Assembly: GCF_003205875.1 (NCBI RefSeq)
Contig: NZ_PUBZ01000092.1
Coordinates: 62,001 to 126,000, forward strand
Source: Herpetosiphon llansteffanensis
GTDB taxonomy: Bacteria > Chloroflexota > Chloroflexia > Chloroflexales > Herpetosiphonaceae
Length of the DNA: 64,000 bases
Direction: 5' to 3'
Positions within the stretch are counted from its first letter, which is position 1. The number at the start of each line of letters is the position of its first letter. A program made the position numbers and the translations under genes. Below the pieces are notes generated by a model, which made no database searches, had not been told where the DNA came from, and saw nothing but the letters and a program-made list of their open reading frames with translations. Positions 58,638 to 64,000 of this stretch are shown here, piece by piece.

Positions 58638-59489
58638 CTATTGCGAAAGATGCTGCAATTTATGCGGATTGAGCATAATGTAAATTCCACCAATCTGTTG
58701 ATCAAGCAGATCTAAGATTAATGTGCCGCTGGCGTGGCCATCGACCATTGCGACAAACCCAGGTTGACCGTTGATCATGCGTGGCTCGAAGATACTATTT
58801 ACTGGCAATTTTGGCAGCACGCCCAGCAAGAAGCGCCCAACCGCCGATGGCCCATAAATTGGATTGCGCGCTGCTTGCACCACGCCGCCGCCATCGCTGC
58901 GCAACACCACATCTTCAGCCAGCAAACTCATCAAGCTATTTAAGTCGCCAGTGGCACAACTTTGCAAAAATTGCGTGCTAAGCCGTTGCTGAACGCTTGG
59001 CTCCACCTTGAAGCGTGGGCGGGCTTGCGCCACATGCTCTGCTGCGCGATGGCCAAGTTGGCGACATGCAGCAGCACTTTTGCCCACAATTTCGCCAATT
59101 TCGCTATATTCGTAGCCAAAAACTTTGTGCAGCAAAAAAACTGCGCGCTCCGCTGGCGAAAGCCGCTCTAGCAGCACCAAAAATGCCGTCGATAGCGATT
59201 CTGCTTGCTCAAGCTCGCTGCTTGGCGCTGGCGTAATCAATGGCTCGGGCAGCCATTCGCCAATGTATTGCTCGCGTTGATGGCGCGCCGTGTTCAGCTG
59301 ATCGAGACACCAACGCGTGGCCACGGTTGCCAGCCAAGCCCGTGGGTTTTCGACGGCCTCGGCATGGCTTTGCCAGCGCAAAAAGACCTCTTGCAAACAA
59401 TCTTCTGCATCCATCACGCTGCCAAGCATGCGATAGGCGATGCCGAATACATAGCCGCGATAGCTCTCGAATAATTCGATTTGGTTCAT
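58638..59489 (-). CDS. ECF41-type sigma factor with SnoaL-like C-terminal domain
   Basis: This 283-aa sigma factor has region 2 (FESYRGYVFGIAYRMLGSVM, AEDCLQEVFLRWQ) and region 4 (LSPAERAVFLLHKVFGYEYS, EIGEIVGKSAAACRQLGHRA). A C-terminal NTF2/SnoaL-like domain of about 110 residues follows (STQFLQSCATGDLNSLMSLL, AEDVVLRSDGGG). This is the ECF41/SigJ layout, where the extra domain replaces an anti-sigma factor. ECF41 genes usually neighbour an oxidoreductase or similar enzyme; here the ATG overlaps the TGA of a flavoprotein gene (ATGA). ATG 59489 is therefore firm. Confidence 0.92.
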   Translation of the reverse strand: MNQIELFESYRGYVFGIAYRMLGSVMDAEDCLQEVFLRWQSHAEAVENPRAWLATVATRWCLDQLNTARHQREQYIGEWLPEPLITPAPSSELEQAESLSTAFLVLLERLSPAERAVFLLHKVFGYEYSEIGEIVGKSAAACRQLGHRAAEHVAQARPRFKVEPSVQQRLSTQFLQSCATGDLNSLMSLLAEDVVLRSDGGGVVQAARNPIYGPSAVGRFLLGVLPKLPVNSIFEPRMINGQPGFVAMVDGHASGTLILDLLDQQIGGIYIMLNPHKLQHLSQ

Positions 59490-60793
59490 GCAATGGCTCC
59501 TACAGTGCGCATGTAGCTTTGGGGCGCATGCTGAAGCATGGTTTTGGCCGCAGTATAGCCACTGGCAAAGCTGGCATCGGCCAACTGACCTTCTGCGCCA
59601 ACCCAATCGCCTGCCAAGTAAATATTTGGGCAATCGGCCAAAACCACTGGCGTGCGCCCAGCCAAACCACCAAATTGGGTTTGCGGCAGATCATAACTGA
59701 CGGTGATTGAAGGCAAAAATCGGCTGGTGATCAGCTGATCGCGCCAACCAGCCTGATATTGATCAAGCAAGCTTTCCAATTCGGCGCGGGTTTGCTTGGG
59801 ATCGTTGGCTTGGCGCTGGTCGAGATATTTCATCACATGCAACATCGTTTGGCCCTGCGGCGCGAGTTTGGCATAGCGTGAGTGAGCCACCGCATAATAC
59901 GGTTGATCAACGCCCAACAAAAATTGGCGCTTTGGTTGGGGCAATTGGCGCAAGCCCAAATCCAAGGTTGCAGCGGTAACTGGCTGCATCCGTTGATAAT
60001 GACGTTGAAAAAGCTGGCTATTGGACCCAATCAACTCGTTGGCTGCTTGCGGCGTGACCGCCAACACCACTGCCTCGGCCTGAATGCTGCTGCCATCTGC
60101 AAGCTGAATGCTAACCCCAGCATGGTTTGGTTGGATGGCTTGAACCCGTTGGCTGGTGCGCAAATCAACGCCAAGCTGGCGCGCATTATCAACTAACGCT
60201 TGCACAATCGTCAACCAGCCATGATCAACATACAACACGCCAGCAAGGCCAGTTTTGATATTTTCTAGGGTGGCGGCGGCGCTTTGCAAATCATTGGCAG
60301 CGCCGTAGGTGGTCAAACGGCCAAACATCGCCAACAATTGACGGGTGCGTGGCTCATCGGCTTGTTGCTCAATCCATTGGGCAAAACTGCGATCTGCATA
60401 ATCGGCTGGTTTGATGAATTGGATTTTGGCAAAGGTACGCAAAAATTGCCATTTAGCGCGGCGGCTGAGCAATGATGTGGTCAGCGCTGCCTTAATCGAG
60501 TTAGTTGGATAAAGCTGCTGCTCAGCCCACAGCACATCGGGCGCAACCGGCTTCGAGCCAGTTGGCATGAGCTTTAACTCGCGCAAGACCCGCGCGCCAG
60601 CACCCTTCAAATACAACGCATGCGGGCCGAAATTCAGCTCAAAGCCCTCTTCGCGATTGGTGCGGGCACGGCCACCAAATTCTTTGGCCCGCTCCAACAC
60701 GATCACCTGTTTGCCAGCTCGCGCCAGATAATTGGCCGCCGTCAGGCCTGCTAAACCGCCACCGATCACAACCATTGGTTTTTGGCTATTCAT
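59486..60793 (-). CDS. FAD-dependent amine oxidase/phytoene desaturase-like protein
   Basis: This 435-aa flavoprotein has the dinucleotide motif VVIGGGLAGLTAANYLARAG and VLERAKEFGGRARTNRE, which places it in the amine oxidase/protoporphyrinogen oxidase/carotene desaturase group. GPHALYLKGAGARVL is the substrate-side strand. The C-terminal FAD contact is NIYLAGDWVGAEGQLADASF, ASGYTAAKTML. The substrate is not clear; a lipid or isoprenoid is plausible beside the MpaB-type oxygenase gene upstream. ATG 60793 has GGAG upstream. It is coupled to the ECF41 sigma gene. Confidence 0.88.
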   Translation of the reverse strand: MNSQKPMVVIGGGLAGLTAANYLARAGKQVIVLERAKEFGGRARTNREEGFELNFGPHALYLKGAGARVLRELKLMPTGSKPVAPDVLWAEQQLYPTNSIKAALTTSLLSRRAKWQFLRTFAKIQFIKPADYADRSFAQWIEQQADEPRTRQLLAMFGRLTTYGAANDLQSAAATLENIKTGLAGVLYVDHGWLTIVQALVDNARQLGVDLRTSQRVQAIQPNHAGVSIQLADGSSIQAEAVVLAVTPQAANELIGSNSQLFQRHYQRMQPVTAATLDLGLRQLPQPKRQFLLGVDQPYYAVAHSRYAKLAPQGQTMLHVMKYLDQRQANDPKQTRAELESLLDQYQAGWRDQLITSRFLPSITVSYDLPQTQFGGLAGRTPVVLADCPNIYLAGDWVGAEGQLADASFASGYTAAKTMLQHAPQSYMRTVGAIA

Positions 60794-60814
60794 GCTAAAA
60801 CTCCAGTTTGTAAA

Positions 60815-60839
60815 AACGTTCTGGAGTCAAGACGGTTCA
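60815..60839 (-). promoter_or_regulatory. Possible ECF-type promoter before the flavoprotein-sigma pair
   Basis: On the minus strand TGAAC (60839-60835) and CGTT (60818-60815) are 16 bp apart, the general AAC/CGT layout of ECF promoters. It lies 22 bp before the flavoprotein start and would allow the sigma factor to drive its own operon. Chance is not excluded. Confidence 0.3.
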
Positions 60840-60864
60840 ACAACGCCAGATGTGACATGGAAGA

Positions 60865-62025
60865 TTAGCGATTTTCAACAGCTTTTTTTGCTTGATATGC
60901 AGTCAGCTCAGCATTGACCACTCGTTCGTGAAAATCGTTGGCAGTGGTTTGAATTTGGGCTTGCCAGGCGCTTGGGTTGCGGCGTAATTTGCGGCGTTGC
61001 CAACGATTTGCCAGCACAACCAACGGCACGAGCGCACTTATCCACGAGCGTTTGATGCCAAGTTGGCGCGAAAGTTGCCGACCATGAAAATGATGAGTTA
61101 GGGCAGTGACCAAGGCAAACGAAAATTTAAACGAACGATTGATCAGCGGTTGGACCAACTCGCTGACCGCTTGAATCATGGCGGCGGTCAAGCGGCGTGA
61201 GCTAGCATTAGGCGGTTGCATGCTGCTATCAACCCAATCTAATAAGTGCGCAGCTGAAGCTTGATCAACGACACTTTGATAAATAGTGGGATCGATTCCG
61301 AGCAAGTAGCCAATATAGCGCCAAAGATGATACAAATCGCCTAATTCGGCGCTCGTAAAATCAATGCCAAAGCGGGCCAGCGCGGTGAATGGCACATAGG
61401 TAAAATCCAGCCATGTGCGCACCATTTCCAATTGATTGATTGGCAAGCCAGTTTTGGTTGTATCCCAATTGCGTTTGAGCAACGAATGACGAATTTGGGC
61501 GTGCAACAAGCGCACTTGCAAACTATGCACATAGCCAAGCCCGCCGCGTTGTAAGGCTTGAGGAATCGCAATCGCCATGCCCCACGTGCCGGTTTCGATG
61601 ATCCGCTTGGTCGCCATGTGTTCGAGATCGCCAGTTTGCACCAACAGATCGGCGATTGTTGGCGCGCTGTAGGTATGCACCAACGAGCCTGGGCCAAGCG
61701 CCAAGGTCAGCCAAAGCACACCAATCGAGCAATAGGCTTGTGCGCCACGCTCCAACTTCGCAGCATCAACCCAGGCAGGCAAGGTTTCGGCGGCAGCCAA
61801 AAAGGCGCGAACTGCCGGAAAATCGCCGTTGATTTGTTCAAGTCCATCAGTTAAGCCTGTTTGCAAGGCGTGGCGGGCAGCACTACCAGCGTGGGCAAAT
61901 TCAGCAATCACTTCATCAGCCAAGGGATCGCCTTGATAGGTAGCTTGGACTAATTGCTCAAAACTGGCTTGCCCAAAGGTTTGTTGGATTTTGGCGTGAT
62001 TGATGACACTTGCTGGTGCTTGCAT
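60865..62025 (-). CDS. MpaB/Lcp-family oxygenase (DUF2236)
   Basis: This 386-aa protein is helical throughout. The family core is WGMAIAIPQALQRGGLGYVH, SLQVRLLHAQIRHSLL, with the R-x-x-H-x-x-x-R pattern that binds heme in rubber oxygenase and MpaB relatives, then LPINQLEMVRTWLDFTYVPF and LWRYIGYLLGID. Known members cleave or oxidise isoprenoid chains. A C-terminal hydrophobic patch (ISALVPLVVLANRW) may contact membrane. ATG 62025 follows GAGGA. The flavoprotein gene 71 bp downstream on the same strand suggests joint action on a lipid or isoprenoid. Confidence 0.85.
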   Translation of the reverse strand: MQAPASVINHAKIQQTFGQASFEQLVQATYQGDPLADEVIAEFAHAGSAARHALQTGLTDGLEQINGDFPAVRAFLAAAETLPAWVDAAKLERGAQAYCSIGVLWLTLALGPGSLVHTYSAPTIADLLVQTGDLEHMATKRIIETGTWGMAIAIPQALQRGGLGYVHSLQVRLLHAQIRHSLLKRNWDTTKTGLPINQLEMVRTWLDFTYVPFTALARFGIDFTSAELGDLYHLWRYIGYLLGIDPTIYQSVVDQASAAHLLDWVDSSMQPPNASSRRLTAAMIQAVSELVQPLINRSFKFSFALVTALTHHFHGRQLSRQLGIKRSWISALVPLVVLANRWQRRKLRRNPSAWQAQIQTTANDFHERVVNAELTAYQAKKAVENR

Positions 62026-62046
62026 GAACGTCCTCGTGGCTAGACT

Positions 62047-62082
62047 AAAAAAAGCACGCAGCAGCCGTAGCCACTGCGTGCT
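62047..62082 (-). terminator. Terminator of the acyl-CoA dehydrogenase gene
   Basis: On the minus strand AGCACGCAG pairs with CTGCGTGCT, followed by seven T (62053-62047). It lies 14 bp after the dehydrogenase stop. Confidence 0.9.
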
Positions 62083-62095
62083 CCATAGTAGCAGT

Positions 62096-63367
62096 TTATT
62101 TCAATTCGCGTGACGAGAAGCCCAAAATCCGGCGGGCAATAATCAAGCGGTTGATTTGGCCAGTGCCTTCAAAAATGTCGTTGATCTTAGCATCGCGCAT
62201 CCACTTTTCGGCCAAAAGTTCGCGGGTGTAGCCCAATGGCCCCAAGAGTTCAACGGCTTTTTGGGTAATCACGGTTGCGGCTTCGCCAGCTTTAACTTTG
62301 CAGGCTGAGGCTTCGACCGTGTTGGCTTCGCCTGAATCCATCATCCAAGCAGCCTTGAGCGTCAGCAACCAAGCAGCTTTGTGTTGGGCTTCTAGCTCCA
62401 ACAAATCGCGTTCGACGGCGCTCATCTCGTGGACTGGCACATCGTCGCGAATTGCCACTCCAGCGGCGGTCAATTGTTCGCGCAACAATTCCAATGCAGC
62501 GCGGGCAATGCCCAAGGCCGAGGCCGCAACCGCAGGTCGGGTTGCATCAAAGGTTTTCATTGCGCCTTTGAAGCCCTTGGGAGCGTCGGCACTAGCGGCA
62601 GTTGCTTCAGCTTTGGGAATTTCAGGATTGCCAAGCACGTTATCGAACGGAATGCGGCAATCGGTAAAGACCACGGCAGCGGTATCGCTGGCGCGAATCC
62701 CCATCTTGTGCTCAAGCTTGGTTACTTCCATGCCAGGCGTGCCAGCTTCGACCACAAAGGCCTTCATGCCAGCGCGGCCAAGCTTGGGATCGACCGTAGC
62801 CCAAACCACCACCAAACCTTGCGATTCTTCGAGCGACAAACGGCCACCAGTACAATAGATCTTTTCGCCATTTAAGATCCACGAATCGCCATCGCGCACG
62901 GCGGTGGTACGAATCGCCGAGGTATCCGAGCCAGCTTGCGGCTCGGTCATGGCCATCGATCCCCAGACTGGAGTTTCGCTATCGGCGAAGCGGGCCAAGA
63001 AACGGCTTTTTTGCTCGCTTGTGCCAGCGGCGGCAACGGCAGCGCCACCCAAGGCTCCGCCTGGCGTGGTCAAATAGATACCAGCATCGCCCCATGAGAG
63101 CGCTTCGATCAAATGCACCATGCGCACGTTGCCAGTTTTGGGCTTTTTAGGCTTGCTGGGGTCGACCGCCGTTTCGGGCTTATCGACCACCCCAAACATA
63201 GGATTTTGGCGCATAATTGGCCACATCGCATTGATGTAATCCCATGGAATATCGTGTTCGTGCTCATCGAAATGGCGCGAGACAGGCCGCATCATTTGCT
63301 CGGCCACCATCTGCGTCATTTGGCGTTGGGTATCAATGCTTTCCGATAATTTAAAATCAATCGCCAT
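62096..63367 (-). CDS. Acyl-CoA dehydrogenase
   Basis: This 423-aa FAD enzyme oxidises an acyl-CoA to the 2-enoyl-CoA. It has a helical N-terminus, the middle-domain signature GSMAMTEPQAGSDTSAIRTT, WILNGEKIYCTGG, and a C-terminal domain with AVELLGPLGYTRELLAEKWM and RDAKINDIFEGTGQINRL, whose Glu-Gly-Thr loop carries the usual catalytic base region. GGAGG lies just before ATG 63367. A second acyl-CoA dehydrogenase gene lies directly upstream, 250 bp away. Confidence 0.94.
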   Translation of the reverse strand: MAIDFKLSESIDTQRQMTQMVAEQMMRPVSRHFDEHEHDIPWDYINAMWPIMRQNPMFGVVDKPETAVDPSKPKKPKTGNVRMVHLIEALSWGDAGIYLTTPGGALGGAAVAAAGTSEQKSRFLARFADSETPVWGSMAMTEPQAGSDTSAIRTTAVRDGDSWILNGEKIYCTGGRLSLEESQGLVVVWATVDPKLGRAGMKAFVVEAGTPGMEVTKLEHKMGIRASDTAAVVFTDCRIPFDNVLGNPEIPKAEATAASADAPKGFKGAMKTFDATRPAVAASALGIARAALELLREQLTAAGVAIRDDVPVHEMSAVERDLLELEAQHKAAWLLTLKAAWMMDSGEANTVEASACKVKAGEAATVITQKAVELLGPLGYTRELLAEKWMRDAKINDIFEGTGQINRLIIARRILGFSSRELK

Positions 63368-63385
63368 GAGAACCTCCGTTGTTTA

Positions 63386-63618
63386 AGGATGAGGTATGAG
63401 GGATGAAGGATGAATAAAAATAAAATATGAAGGATAAGGGATGAAGGATGAATATTTAATCAATGAAGTTCAAATATTATCCTTGGAATTATTCATCCTT
63501 CATATTTTCCTAGCCCATTACCAAATCAATGATGGAACATGAAGGATTTTGGATGCATACACCTCATCACGTTCTTTCAATGATGCTATTCATCCCTCAT
63601 CCTTCATCCTTCATATTT
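63386..63618. repeat. Heptad arrays between the two acyl-CoA dehydrogenase genes
   Basis: From 63386 ten heptads keep register (AGGATGA, GGTATGA, GGGATGA, ATAAAAA, TAAAATA, TGAAGGA types). The reverse-strand series TTCATCC/TTCATAT appears at about 63498-63515 and again at 63590-63615, so the spacer is an imperfect inverted repeat. No gene is present. Confidence 0.85.
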
Positions 63619-63620
63619 TC

Positions 63621-64000
63621 CTAGACCATTGCCAAGCCGTCGAAGGTGGTGAAGCCGCGGGCGTTGCGCAGCCACAACTCGACAGGAAACTCGCGGATGT
63701 AGCCGTGACCGCCAAGAATTTGCAAGGCGCGGTCGCAGACCATCAACACCGTTTTGTCGGCGTTATGTTTGGCCATCAGCGCATCGCGGGTCACGTCTTG
63801 GTTGTTATCGAGCTTCCAAGCTGCTTCCCACACCATCAAGCGCGCGCCATCAATTTCGACCAGCATTTCGGCCAACATAAAGGCAATTGATTGACGTTGG
63901 CCAATCGCTTCACCAAAGGTTTGGCGATTGCGGGCGTAATCGAGCGCATATTCGTAGGCTCCACGCGCAACCCCAATCGCCAAGGCAGCCAGCGCAACTT
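63621..64000 (-). CDS. Acyl-CoA dehydrogenase, C-terminal part (5' end outside window)
   Basis: About 126 codons are visible and the gene continues past 64000. The frame reads VALAALAIGVARGAYEYALD, YARNRQTFGEAIGQRQSIAF, then ILGGHGYIREFPVELWLRNA. This is the C-terminal helical domain of an acyl-CoA dehydrogenase. It ends GFTTFDGLAMV, whereas most relatives carry a 'YEGTSEIQ' loop here, so the catalytic base may lie elsewhere or the specificity differs. It is co-directional with the complete dehydrogenase gene downstream. Confidence 0.88.
   Translation of the reverse strand, partial: VALAALAIGVARGAYEYALDYARNRQTFGEAIGQRQSIAFMLAEMLVEIDGARLMVWEAAWKLDNNQDVTRDALMAKHNADKTVLMVCDRALQILGGHGYIREFPVELWLRNARGFTTFDGLAMV

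Overview
This 64 kb window looks like chromosome of a filamentous Chloroflexota bacterium of the Herpetosiphon type. That is inference from gene content and style: moderate GC, a GH18 chitinase with a chitin-binding module and a TATP linker, a secreted protein built from the 'GYPL...WFER.RFE.HP...LLGLLG' repeats common in Chloroflexota, a large NB-ARC/LuxR regulator, a secreted subtilase ending in VYLPVV, and a mix of catabolic and export genes. There are no rRNA or tRNA genes, phage genes, transposases or CRISPR arrays. About 60 protein genes are called.

Layout. 1-5 kb: a rhodanese, a DHA2-type drug exporter and a polar amino-acid ABC importer. 5-8 kb: a tight minus-strand cluster (M24 peptidase, a 43-aa membrane peptide, an anchored Pro-Ile repeat protein, a 4-TM protein) and a methyltransferase. 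8-13.7 kb: chitinase, a degenerate receiver, an ABC exporter half and a secreted repeat protein. 13.7-17.1 kb: a T-box leader with a candidate threonine specifier, two small unknown genes and thrS. 17.1-18.9 kb: an OLD-like ATPase plus a PIN-like nuclease, the best defence-system candidate. 19-25 kb: subtilase, aldo/keto reductase, deoB. 25-28 kb: a metal-ion ABC importer. 28-33 kb: a receiver, then rseP followed by a two-gene split Cas4-like membrane nuclease, a zinc-ribbon protein, QueD, an L7/L12-like membrane protein and a PyrD-like barrel. 33-37 kb: tyrosine/homogentisate breakdown with a TrmB-type regulator. 37-42 kb: a secreted C39-like peptidase and a TetR-P450-SDR operon. 42-49 kb: acyl-CoA carboxyltransferase, purDN and a LuxR ATPase. 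49-53 kb: a heterodimeric ABC exporter. 53-58 kb: an orphan gene behind a double operator, rdgB, a HAD phosphatase, threonine dehydratase and a GNAT. 58-64 kb: ECF41-type sigma factor, flavoprotein, MpaB-type oxygenase and two acyl-CoA dehydrogenases.

Between the genes lie long non-coding mosaics of three repeat types. The first is 7-bp arrays whose unit sequence changes while the 7-bp register is kept, reminiscent of the heptanucleotide STRR repeats of filamentous cyanobacteria. The second is CTTCGTG-type 9-bp arrays mixed with AATCTGTGG words. The third is a GC-rich family present at three loci. Several promoters carry clear palindromic operators. Two drug exporters nearly 50 kb apart share a 17-bp palindrome over the predicted transcription start.
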